A stretch of DNA of 64,000 nt from Balanoglossus misakiensis (taxonomy: Eukaryota; Hemichordata): NCBI GenBank assembly GCA_040954595.2, contig CM082581.2, forward strand, positions 11,532,001 through 11,596,000, given 5' to 3'. Position 1 is the first letter of the stretch, and every line of letters starts with the position of its first letter. Positions 50,483 to 63,500 of the stretch are shown here, in pieces. Under the pieces are notes generated by a model. The model saw only the letters and a list, made by a program, of their open reading frames with translations. It had not been told where the DNA came from and made no database searches. A program made the position numbers and the translations under genes.

Positions 50483-53400
50483 CGTCTGTCTGTCCATCTG
50501 GAGCCAAAGTTTGAGTCCATGCACACACAAGAAGACTGTGCAATAGTAAGACTAACATAGTTATCATTGTTGTCAGGGACATGGATTTTGTGGCTTTTCT
50601 GAAATACTGGCAGAACATGCCGATTTCTAATTAAGTCTGTAACTATGACTTCCAGATGGAAATCTGGACAGTGTACAAAGAACAGATCCAAATGGAGACC
50701 ATTACATTTGTCTTATGACCTTGCATCAAATGAGCTCTAGGGATTAACCGAAGAATAGAACCCCTTGTTCTTCTAACCACCGATCCTGTTTGTGGATTTT
50801 CTGTCTGTTTATCTCTCACTGGTGTGATTGATGTTGTTATGGGTTTGCAACAGGAGCACATTGTTTCTCAATATTTGATATAGCTTTCTCAATTCTGGTT
50901 GGTTGGGAGGTATATAGTAGACTGAGTTCATTAACCAACTTGTCACCATTCAGGGTACATGTTTGCCAAAGGCAGAGACAGGGCTTTGAAAAATTGCCAA
51001 AAGTTGAGAGAACTTTGTCAAAGTAGTGTGTCACTTTCATCCATGAAACATTCATTGATACATAACAGTTTCTCTTAGACATCCAACTAGAAATGGTGAG
51101 TTTAAAATTTTGGTTTTATAGTATAGTTTACGTATTGAGCCACTAAAGCTTCCATGTAGAATAGTAAAAGTTCAACTATCATTACAAGTCACAAAGAAGA
51201 AATGTTTAAGATGTTGATAAAACTTGTAGGATTGATCTTTGTTAGTAATTGAAGACTTTGGATGAGGTTGCTGCGTTGTTCACCTACTGAAACTGCAGTG
51301 GCTGGAATGTTTAACAACAATGCAAAATTGAACAAGCATGTAATAGATTACCTTTTGTTCTTTTTTCTGAAACAAATGTGAAATTTGTAAGTACTTAAAA
51401 ATTGCATGTGCAATATGTTGTAAAACTTTATGACTAAAGGACAATTGTTGACAGTGACCCATTATGATGTGGAAGTGATTCATTGTTCATATATTTCACC
51501 TTGATGCATTTTTCCCTGTCTTTCACCCATGTTGCTCATTTGTAAACATGTACAGATATGTAAAGTATCAGCTGTAGAGGCCAAGTTTGGTTTGGCTAAG
51601 TTTACTTTTCCTATCTTGAGTTCATGATTGGAGGGCTGGGTGAATATTTGCACACAGGTATGTGCGTGGTTGACACTTTCCGAGGCCAAGGTGAGCTGGA
51701 TTGTTCGTGAAGTTTAGTTGGAGGGCAGCTCTCTTTGTGGTTGTACAGTAGATGTTTGCCAAGCATGCAAGAACACTGAAAAAGCTGCTTTTCATGTGTG
51801 ACTGGGAGAATGTCGTGGAATCTCAGGCCAATTCAAACTATACACAGCCATTGTGGGACTCATAGATTTGAAGAGTATTATCAGGTGAGCATCATCTCTC
51901 AAGGGAAACTTTTGCTTGAACTTTCATGTACTTGTTGGCAGAGTTGACTTGATCTTTTTTCACACGTATGTAGAGATACTAGGCTGGGCTATTTGAGATT
52001 CTGAACTATTTCAAACGAATATTGTCTGTGGTTGGTCCACTTGGTGATTGATTGATGGATGGATGTCTGCCTTGTTGAACATGAACTATCAATGGCTTCC
52101 TTCATTTCTAATGTAATCCTAACCATCAGAGAAACAAATTGACATAGTGGTCCACCTAGCACGCTTCAGTACAGCATGACCATGAACTCCCAGACAATCT
52201 CAAGCACTTTAATAGCTCTAGAAATAGAGTCTCAAGTTTCAAATGGTGAAAAATGCTGTATGTATTTGAAAACTATTTGTGCATGATATGATGGCTGTGT
52301 GTTTGTTTATTTATCAGAAAAAAATTTGCAAACCAGGTAAACTTTCAAACTTCTCTTGTGTATCATCTAAATTGAACTCTATCGCTTCCATGACAACCGT
52401 TCCCAGGATCTCAGTAATTTTCCATTACAGTCATTACGGAATAGCTCAACCATCTATATTTCTTGCAAGTAACAAACAAGAAGAAGATAGAAATGGTCAA
52501 AGTGTCCCTCGGCACAATTGAACTTGGCCATGACTGTGAAAAACATCAAAGGATTGTTGATACATTGGCATGTTGTCATGAAAGCAACCGTTCATGTCAT
52601 GAACGTATTCATTGTTGAATACAGTTTATTCAGAACTTGGGTTGGCCATTATCCCTTACTTTACAGAAGTTAAAAGTTCAGTGTCAATATCACCGTCAAC
52701 GATTGAAGACAAAACCTCCATTTTTATGATTGGCAAGTTTGTACATGTACAGTCCCTTTTGCTCTCAAGTGTCAACTGAAATGCAGAGTCAGTTTCTTCT
52801 CACTTGGTGCCTACACAAATATTTGTCTTGAAAGTTGAGAAATGAATGCATATTTTCTAGTCTTTTGAAAAAAACAAGGCTGAAATGCTTTCTATCTTGT
52901 AAAAAACATCAAATATAACTAAAATTTACACCAGCTATAAAATAACTTGACTGAAAAGCTTGTATTTTTGGCAATTTTGTGTCAAACTTGTGATGACCGT
53001 GGTTGATTTTAAGATTATACTGTTTTGTTTCTTTTGAAAAGGCATTGGTGCATTGAATTGCCTTGGGCAGGCTGGTGTGTTTTGTTCTCAAAAACATGAA
53101 AGAAAGTTACTGTTGACATTGCAATTAGAGCAGATTGGTTGGGCTAGGTGACCTGTGGGAATTTGGGATCCTTGTGTTGAGGTTTTAGATGGAAGTTTAG
53201 TTCTATGGCCCGGTTATAAAATTACATCTTTAGACTTGATCAATTGGATAGGAAAGTATGAATTTGCACTGTCTGTGTTATGCTTTAGAAGCTTTTTGAT
53301 CCAGCGAGTACTATGTCATCAATAATGACTTATTCTGCAGAGAACTTCTTCAGCTGTGTCCCCAGCAATTTGCCACTGAAACCTGACCCAGGTTTTTTTA

Positions 53401-55793
53401 AGTTTATCGACATAATTATTTCATAAAATGAAGACTAGATCAACAGTCTGGTGAATTAAACGGTCAACATGGGCGGCTGGAGTGTGCAGTGTAATATATA
53501 CTGGTCTGAATGGCCTCAGAATGGTGACACGTCGTAGTGGTCAGTGGTCCGAATGACATGGCATAATGGTCAGTGGGAAAACCTGTGAGTAGAGATCACA
53601 CAATATAGAGTCTTCAAGAACTGTGGTCAGTACATTATGAAATTAAATGTAGAAGGAAATGTTCCCATAGTAACTATTATACTAGTGACATTATGACATC
53701 ATTCATGGAGATGATTACCAGAATAAACTTGAATAGGCAAGTGTAACTCTATTTTATGGTTTATCCTAAAAGATTACGACTTTTTGGACGAGTAATACAA
53801 TCTGCCTTGAGAAAAACTCAATGTTAGGGTTAAAGGTTAACTGTTGACTGGTCACACTTCATGCTCACAATTAATTTACATCAACCCATTGGTCCCAGAG
53901 CTCTTTCTAATAAATATTTGCGCCATTCGTTTGTAGAACGCCTTACTGCCACACCTTCAGGAAGTACGCTCATATGATAATTTTAAAGTCAAGTTAAACA
54001 TCAATATCACCAAAAATGTTACTTTTCTGTTGAAAAAGTACCGGTATTCTTCATCTGATCCATTGCTTTTAAACAGTCTGTTTCTCACAATCATGTTTTC
54101 ATTTTAATAATAAGTTGTCAGATATTTGTTTGATCTTTGTAGTTTGGTGTGCTCGGAATAATGACTGCTTTATCAATGACTGCATTTATTAAAAAAAGAG
54201 ACTAAAAATTCACAAAAGTCACTCATTGTGATGACTCCTGTCTCATATTTCCACACAAAGATAAACAACAGTTACTACAAATGTGCTGGCACTTGGTTAT
54301 GAATGGTTCAGTTAGGACTATGTTATTTTTAGCATTTTCATCAAGTAAAGGGCCCTTACCGCTGGGTACTTTAACTTCACCAAATGAAAGAACTCGGATG
54401 ACTTTATATTTATTGATTTGCTCCTTTAAATAAATTCACCAAGTAAATTTTTACTCAATGTATTATGTTCAATATATTTGTTGAATGTATCATCTTAATT
54501 TTTTTGTCCCGAAAAACTATTGTTTGATGAATCAATCAGTATTATAGACTCTTATTAGACATTGTCTGTGATATGTGTGACAAATATGTTATGCCCAGAC
54601 TTTTCATGCATAACATATTGGGTGCTGGCTCGAGATCTCTTTGAATAAAGGTTGGACAGGGATTGAAGTAACAACACTGCATTGACCTGGAAGTTAGGGT
54701 TAGCATTTTTGAATTGAAGTCTTTCAGTCAGCAAAAGCCCCAAAACAAACATCGCAGACTTATTATCATGCAAAGCACACATTCTATATAGGTACATATA
54801 CAAGCTGTTGTCCTTAATTTCGTGTGACTATGTTGGCCGAGTTAAAAACAAGAAATAAAACATATATATAAGTCAAGAGATATTTTGATCACATCTTTTA
54901 TTTGTTCCATAGTTACTTTTGCGTTATTAAGTTAAATTGTGTGATTTGGTGTAGCTGGTATGGTCCCTGATTGCAAAAAGTAAAACATTATGAACAAAAT
55001 GTTATAAAACTTGTTTTATCCTTAACCTAAAGAAGCAAATATATAATTTTATATAGCTGTGAATGGTTGAGATGACCTAACTGGACCCTATATCAGCTTT
55101 TGTAGAATTTACCAATCATCTCATTTGCATGGTCAGTAATACTAACCTAAGGTGCTAATTTGACGGATCATTTAGCGTGTATGCCGCGCTGGTGATAATT
55201 TCCACTTCCTTAAGGAGTTCAGATCAAAGGTAACGCTCACTATGAGAAAGGTAGTTGAGTCGTAAGCATTCGTATTCTTCATAGTCTGTTGATGAGGCTG
55301 TGTTGCTGTCATCAAAATCATTCACAATTTACATAGATGATACATTTCCGGATAAGTTTTACGTGATACGTCATCCGCAGTGGTTTTGGTGAAGGTTTTG
55401 TTTGGCTTTCTTCATCAGGATGGAGACTTTGCACAAGGTATGTTTTGAGGGCATGTCTGGATGCATCTGCAAAGAAAAGAGGGGTGATTGTTTGCATACT
55501 TTCTTCTGTTTAGTTTGGTTTGGTTTTCCTTTTCTTTAGTTTGGATTGCATTCAATCCTTTCAGTACTTGAGGTCATGCCCTGATGTCAACCATAATCGC
55601 ATGGTTGAAATGGGGTGAAACTTTACCTGCTGGAAAATTCTAACGCGACAAAACAATTTGTCATCAAAAAATAAACGACTGTCTCCTTTATACCCCTGAA
55701 AAGTGACAAAAGTCAACATTTCTATACAATCTGATAACAACCATGTTAGATGTATAGTTGGTGTGATCTTTGCATTTGCTAGTTCTTTGCTGT

Positions 55794-55840
55794 TCTGGTC
55801 TAGGATGTAAATATCGAGCCAACTCTACGTCTTATTTTCA
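55794..55840 (+). repeat. Dispersed repeat, copy 2 (also at 5309)
   Basis: TCTGGTCTAGGATGTAAATA followed by TCGAGCCAACTCTACGTCTT matches the segment at 5309-5357 in the 942-aa gene, same orientation. Confidence 0.6.
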
Positions 55841-56544
55841 TCAGATTACATTTCTACAGAGAGTGCTTAGTGTGCGATAAGGTAAAAATTCTTAAACAAC
55901 TTTCAGGTTTGAATAATAACTATGAGATCACTGCGTATTTATGTACACAACAATGGTCCTCCGCAGCACTTGTTAAACGTCATTTTACGACACGTTGGAC
56001 CATTACAAATTTGATGATTCTGTCCTGTGTTTTCTCCCTTTTGTGGTACCCAGTGACGAGCTTTTCAAATTACCAGTAGATATAGTAAAACCACACTTTG
56101 AGTGGATTCAATTCACTGATTATCATATCAATGTCCTTGCTAGTCAGTATTGTTCCATGTCGATTTTATTTTGTTTTGTCTCTATTAGTATTAAGTAAGA
56201 TACAGTTAGTACCTAATTAATCTTGATCATTAAGAATATAACCGTACTATGGACATTCTTGAAGTAGCATGAACAAGCAAATCTTGTAATAATCTTTTGA
56301 TGTGTTTCCAAATTGTTTTTCGATCTTAATTTTACGACTGATTACTGAAAAAGATGTCCATAAAATAATTCAACCAAGTAACCAATAGTTAGTCTAAATA
56401 TTCCAGAATAGTGTTTACCAGCACAGGTGGTTTCAAATAAAATGGTGTGATAAAATAATTATTTCTCTAACATAAAGAAACAACATGGCTTCATGCTTTG
56501 AATGTGGATTTGGGGAGACTATGTTTGTGCAAACCTCACCAAGA

Positions 56545-56697
56545 CAGTGTTTTTGCTAAGGAAGAGATTGTTGATTGATTTGGGAATCCCAGTAACACTT
56601 CTGTTACTGGTGAATATATACCCAAGGGGAAATCTGGTAAAATGACTGGGGAATTCCAGTAACATTTACCTGGGTACCGCCCTTAACAAAAACACTG
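56545..56697. mobile_element. hAT-like MITE, 153 bp
   Basis: Terminal inverted repeats of about 17 bases: CAGTGTTTTTGCTAAGG at the left (56545) and the reverse complement of CAGTGTTTTTGTTAAGG at the right (ending 56697). CAGTG termini are characteristic of hAT elements. CAAGA occurs immediately outside both ends (56540-56544 and 56698-56702); hAT duplications are normally 8 bases, so the duplication appears shortened or diverged. The interior has its own hairpin (CAGTAACACTTCTGTTACTG). Non-autonomous: no coding capacity. Confidence 0.65.
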
Positions 56698-57569
56698 CAA
56701 GAGTAATTGTTATTCTACGCTGGCTGAAGTCAGTGTCCACAGGTTGAAAGGAGCTATTCGCCTGCTTTGATAATAAATTAAACTCGCTGAAACACTAGAA
56801 AGTCTCTTTGACCGCTTTGTTCACAACAAAAGGAAACCACCGCTGAGCTGTGGCAATGTTGGTTAACGTTAAGTGATTCCTGTAGAGTGAGATATGTTTC
56901 CACGTCTCAGTGTAGTAATCAATATGGATTGTATGCAAAGGTACACAAAATGTAGAAAAAGATCGTATTAGGACCTACATGGTTGGTTGGGCTGTTGAAA
57001 GTGGTAGTAACGACCTACATGGTTGGGCTATTGATTGTCAGGTCTCCGTGGACAGAGAGGGGCAGTAAAAACAAAAAGGTGTAATTTTAGAGAGGAAGGA
57101 AGCAAGTCTGAAGGCCGGTACACCAGAAATGTGAAAAATATCCGTTCGAACAAACTACACCTGCTCTTGTAGTAAACTTGACTGTTCCCATTGTTTCACC
57201 TAGTAAAGTAATGTTTCCATAGTAACTGACATGTAGGTCAGCCCAAATATGCCTACTTCTTTTCTTTGTACAATGTATAAAATAACAAGAGCTTGTCATG
57301 ATGTATTACTACAAGGAAAGTGACATTGTTAGATTTTATTAAATTTTACCTTTGCAACTAAAACAGAATGACCTTTGTTGAGCAAAACAGATAAGAGTAG
57401 AGCAGGGGAACTGTTCTTCAAAATGTACAAATTCATTACAAACCAAGTATGCTTTTCTATAAATTGTGTGCATGAATTTTTGAAGAATGCCGATGGGGAA
57501 ATCCATAGATTTGAAAGAAACTGAAGTAGCAATTTACTAATTGAATGTCATCTGTTATTGTTTCGACAG

Positions 57570-60500
57570 AAATCCATCACATGTGATGTCATCCCACTAG
57601 CCTGCAGCATTTCTGTGTTACCATGGCAACATGCAATGGGAGAAGGCTTGTTGAAGCCAAGCAACTAAGTAACTACAACTCCATAATACAGCATTCATCA
57701 TACGAGTCACCTCTATCAAGCACCATGGGTAGTGTCAGCAGTTTGTTGAACGACAGTGGTTATCGAGGAAGCAGTACCTATCAGAATGGTGGGAGTGTAT
57801 CGGCTGACAAGGACTGCCCAGTTTATGAGGACCTGGAACTTGGACCGCCAGAAATTACTCCAGTTAGTGGCAAGTTAGAAAAGGTCAGTGTGGATGATCA
57901 CTGTAGAAGCAGAACCAAGTCCCATTTTAATGTCAGAATTAACTGATATTGTAAATGAGCGTCTAAGCACAGTTACTAGAAATACAGCCAAAAGATGAAG
58001 TGAAATATTTTATTATTGAACAAACCAATTTAGGTTTCACTTATGTTGGAGGCTGTAACAAATTTCATTTTGAAAATTGTTGGATGTGTTGTTGCTAGAA
58101 ACACCGTGAAGACAAATAGAGAAGAAATATTTGGTGGATAAAAAAAAAATCAATATTCCACATTGTGCTTTGGTGAACGGGCTGTGCATGAATTCAATTA
58201 GAGTCTCCACTCTGTTTAATCTGTGAAAAAATTATCATTGCGTTTTCAAGCTTAGAGTAGGATATTCAAATTTTCTGTTGATTTGATCAATGAATAACCC
58301 AAATGAGTATTGAATGGTGTTTGGACATGTGTTTGGACAGATGAAAATAAACACCTCCTACTTATCCAATTAGCCTCTCCATAGGGCATCCCATCAAATA
58401 TTTTTCAAATTTACATACTATCTGCATATCAATGGCTGACCACATTACGCATGGGCGAACATTATTATAATATTTGAAATTCGAGCAGATAAGTATAAAC
58501 GCCATATGTGCTCAGACGCATGTAGCATATTTATAATATACGCTGCTGGTTGACATGTCTGCCGTTCTCATTTATTACGACTAGAATAAAGAGAAAAGGT
58601 TGATTAAACCAATCGCCGTCCATCCGATAACACCGATCAAGAGAGGGCCGACAACCCCGCCTAACAAGAGAGGACCTGCAACACCAGATAACATCGCTGG
58701 TCTGCCCAGAGTTCCAGATGTCGTGTCAGGAGCAGAGATCTACAGGGATAACATTTCACCAAGCGGAACACAGTACGCACCTGCACGCTCGCGTTCGGGA
58801 GGCACCCACTATGCCCCAGCTCGCTCGTACCCAATAAAATCGCAATCGCTACAGGATATTAAGTATGTGAACTCAGGCAAAAGATCTAGCATTTCATCAG
58901 TGAACCAGCTGGGCGAACTGAAACCGTCTCTGAAGAGAGCTCCCTTCTCGCAGTCTCTGAACCAACTCAATTTCAACTACAATCACAGCCACTCACAACT
59001 TAATGGTCTCAAGGGACTGGACTACCGACGTGTCAGTCGGACAAGCCAGTCCAGCCACAACTCCGACCAGGGCAAAAACCTTCCGTCATCGGTGCCAATG
59101 CAGGATCTCCGCCGGCACAGTAATGCCAGTGTTGCTTCCGGCCATGTCTCAGCAGACTACAGAACAAACAATATGCAAGGGGATACATCATCTCATGTCT
59201 CATCACATGTGTCTTCACGAGTGGTTATGGAAGAAAATGAAATGGAAACCATATATGACCTGAAGAGGAAAATACAGGTAAATTCCCACTTGCTTTTCCC
59301 CCTTCAATATTGCTACCAATTGTCATTTTTATTTTCTGAATAAGACCAGGACATGTGTGGGGTGATATGTTTTGATATTTATTAGACCGTAAAGAGCTTT
59401 CTATTCGTGAAGCCAAATGTAAAATTGCACATGAGAACAGCCATGATGATAATGATAACCTTGAAATATAGAGACCCTAACAGATGATGCAAAGGTACAT
59501 GTACATCTCTCATAGTTCAATGTCATATCAATCTATTCTGAGTTCAGTGTCATGTCGTGTGAATGGTGTCAAAGAGACGCACTCCTGTGTTTACTGACTG
59601 CACATATTTATCCAAAAACAAACCCCTATAATTTTCATCTTGACAGGAAAGCTACTTGCAAACATTTCAGATGTCTGAGTGAGACTCCTCGAAGTCTGGA
59701 AGTTAATCCGGCTGCTCTGTAAAATTCCTTTTAAAATACAAATATTTGTCCTTGAATCCTCAGGATGAGTTCATTAAGCGGGACTGACACGCATCCTATT
59801 TATATTTTGCAACTGGAAAGTGCTGATCGCACAAACACAAATACATCATTTTTTATTGGCAGTAGTCAGCCATCTACTGTTGCAGTGGTTTTGTATACAA
59901 CTCTAGTGTATGGTATATTATTACCACATTGAGCATGTTTACATGCAGGAAACTTTTAACACTCCACTTTAGAGTGTTATCCTGGTGTAAACTTTTACCA
60001 TCTGTTGACACATGTTAGTTTGACAAATGACACATAATTATTTACTGTTGGCTTGTGGGAGTCAGTTATGTGCGGACTTGCAGATCCGCAGTTAGAATTT
60101 CATCATCAGTTTGCATTAATCCAGTAGGCCAAGTCGGGTTACTCAATGACACTGGTTTGAACTCTTGAAAGTGACACTTCTACTCATGTTTCATCAATCC
60201 TTAGTCTCCAATTTCCAATATCATACTTCCACATTTTTAACACACAAAGATGCTTATACCTATCCATGAGAGCTGTCAAACTGTTCCCTGCGAATGTCTG
60301 TCATTTTGCATTCCTTCAGATCGGCTTAAAGTGAATTCCTTAGGTGTAACAGCTGCTGCCTATTTCTGGAATATACATCAGGATGATGTACATTATATAT
60401 GCTGCAATGTGTATACATGTACCTCCCAGGCCTATCCGTTTTAAGTTTAAGAGACTTTAACTAAGTACCTGGCTGTTAATAAAGAAATGGGGGTAACTAA

Positions 60501-63500
60501 GATCTAACCTATCAGATCAGAAAATAGGAAAGGAAATCTTGAAAAGCATTATGCAATAATACTAAATTTCAGTAATTACAACTTTCCTGAAGTCATTTTT
60601 CAACCGTTTAATGTTGTATTTGTAGTTTAAGTAGCTCTCCTTGGCCTTATCTTAACTATGACCCTTCCAGGCTTTCGGTGTCAATTTTTATGGTTGTTGT
60701 AATCCATCAACTGGTTTCTATGGGCAAGTTGTGGTTTTTGTGGCAGGGTTCTTCAACTGGATTTAATTAGCCAAGTTGTGGCTGGTTTCGGGAGGCCAGT
60801 CATTGGGTGGTATCTCCACGGTGATGACATTTAGATGTCAGTGGATAGTCAACTTTTACTGCAAGTATTGGACATTTGAAACCATGTTATACAGAAGAAT
60901 GAAAATCATTCACCTCTAGTGACAGAGTCGACCTTTCAACAGTTGCAACAAATGAAATGATTGTTTTCCAGGATGTTGTCGTTAGCAACCAGAAACACGG
61001 AGAGACAAATCTAAATCTCCCCCTGCTATATCCTCTGCAAAATCAAATTTTTCACTAACAGTCTCAACATCAGGCGTCTGAAGATTATCTTTGTGTCTAT
61101 ACTGCAGCTGTGTTTGCAATTTGTAGAATAATATAATAAGAGAACTACCAAGCAAATTGTTAGTTTTGACTGGAAAAATTGTATGCACATTGGGGACAGA
61201 TTGTCTGAAAGATTGTAGGCCTCTAAACCTCTCAGTTCATCATTTTATCTGATTGAATATGTTTGCAGGAGCAAGAATCACAGATTGCATTGCTGAGGCA
61301 TACTATGGAGAAAAATGAGCAAATCATCTTCAAAGTTTACGAGGAGAAACAGCAGAATTGGGATGATGAGATGGAAGAAATGCGGGAAGATTTGAAAGAA
61401 GCTGAAGATAAGATGTATAACATGGAGCAGAGTCTCAGAAGACAGGTACTCTCAAATATTTATTTATGCATGTATGTATATGTGTATACGATGTATACGG
61501 TTCGACTGATCCCATACAAAGTTCTCGATACTAGTGGAGCAGAATATGAAGTAAGGGTAGCTGGAGAAACGATAGGCGGTATAATCTCTACAATATTGTT
61601 TCGCGCGTCACTGGACTCACTTGTCAGTCTCCTGATGAGTGAGTCCAGTGACTCATGAAACAAGAAGATATACCACCAACCATTTCTCCAGCTACCCTAA
61701 CTTTATGTATATGTGTATGTATGCATGTTTCTACACACACTGTATACACGTACATACACACGTCACCAAACAACAAACAAACTGTACGTCCTCTGGTATT
61801 CACTTAAATCCTGCAACATGTATCTTTTAAATATGGTTAAATTCAGCTTTCTAAGAAATCAAAACTTGAGAAATTGTCGTGTAGATAAATATCTTCTCAC
61901 GTTAAATTAGTGAAGGTTTGTTGACCTGTAATGTACTCAGGGTGTACTCAGTGTGGGGTGGGTCTTTAAATTCTTCTATAGTATTTCACACTGTCATGTC
62001 AAAATTCACTTTACAAAGAATACTTTCCAGTAGCAATGTGCTGCAAATATTTCTTCGCAATATTCTTCTGTTTATGGATTTTGTTATTTAAACCAAATTC
62101 AACAAAACAAACAACCAACCAAGAAAATGGCATTTTCTTCCTGTTTATTGAGATTTTGGCAGAATTCCACCGTGAATTCCAGTATTCATGAAGCTTGGGT
62201 GGCATCTACATTCATTCTCTTATTGGAACAATGGTCATACTAACAAGTCAATTGTAGGCTATTCATAAACTTGGTGGGATACGAAATTTGACATAAACAT
62301 GGTGCGGTATAGTAATAGCTATGCTTGTTTTGTCTTGACTTTTATGTTCTTAGTCCCATTGTAGTTGTGATGTAGTGTTTCAGATCTTGGCATTCTGTCT
62401 TGGGTTTAATAGTACTGACTGGTATCAGTGTCAGAAGGATCTCTGCAAATGTCACAGTTGAGCAAGGGTTCTCAATGTGTATGCTTCGTATCTCGAACGT
62501 ACACTCTAGACTTTCTACGTCATTGTGCATGGCTACTGAATCATTCTTTGGCATAAATCCAAGTCAAAGCAGAAACTCCTTTTCTGATCAAACAGGAGCA
62601 TGCATTTATGGTTCATTAACCCTTCCACCACCATGGTTTGGTCCAAATCCATTGTTTTATATGGTAACGTTGGACCTGTAAAGTGGGAAACGGGGGTGAA
62701 AAGGTTAAAGCAAGATATGATGAGAGGGAAAGAAAAGTTTCCTATTCAGCTGTGGTGTCTGATCATTGAAGTTCGGACTGAGGAGGTTATAGAGTCAGTA
62801 GTGGACATTGATCTCACTTTCTTCTGTCAAACTACTTTCCCGCGTCCACATTCCATGCATTCCAATCTGTTTGTCAAGCTTGCCCTGGAATGGGTCGTCC
62901 ACATCCGGTTTGTAGGACAAGCAATACTGCATACTACATGTACAAAAAAACTTGCAATATAATGGAACATTTATTTTGAATCTTTTTTGATTCTGTCTCT
63001 TGCACAGCTGTATCAACTAGAACAAGACAAGAAAAGATTACAGAAGGAATTGGAGAAGATGAAAGGAGAAAAAGAAATGATGCAGAGAAAGATAGAATGT
63101 CAGAAAGATGAACAGACAAGTTATGTTTGTCAGACAGAAGAAGCAAAGTGGCAACTCTGTCAGAAATCTGGTGAAATCTCTCTTCTGAAATCACAACTGA
63201 AGGAAAGCAAAGGAGAACTGGGACAGAAGATGAATGAGATAGTGACAATGAAATCTCAAATCAAAGATATCAAAACAGCGGTTACAGCAAAGGAAAATGA
63301 GTTGGAAATGTTGAAAGACCGGCTTTCTGAGAAGGACAGTCAGCTGAGTCAAAGAGGAACAGAAATCAGCACGCTAGAGAAGCGATTCAAGCGAGAAAGC
63401 AAGCAGGAAATATCCAACATAAGTCTTGAAATCGAACAGTTGAAAATGAAATTGTGCCAAAAGGAAAATGAACTGAGCGCTGAGAAATTTGAAGTCTTGC

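Larger units (their letters stand above)
44897..57569 (+). other. Long gene-free interval upstream of the LZTS coding exons
   Basis: Nearly 13 kb without a supported coding exon on either strand. It is AT-rich, with a (CT)n tract at 50438-50479, a repeat fragment at 55794-55833 and a hAT-like MITE at 56545-56697. Open frames here are short, lack splice signals or family resemblance, and are best treated as chance. The most likely roles are intergenic sequence plus a long 5' UTR intron. Confidence 0.5.

Noticed and set aside
50383-50691. Arg/Glu-repeat open frames on minus
   Set aside because: Produced by the (CT)n microsatellite.
62600-62962. 120-codon open frame on plus in the LZTS intron
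   Set aside because: It begins inside copy 3 of the dispersed inverted-repeat family and has no splice context or coding character.
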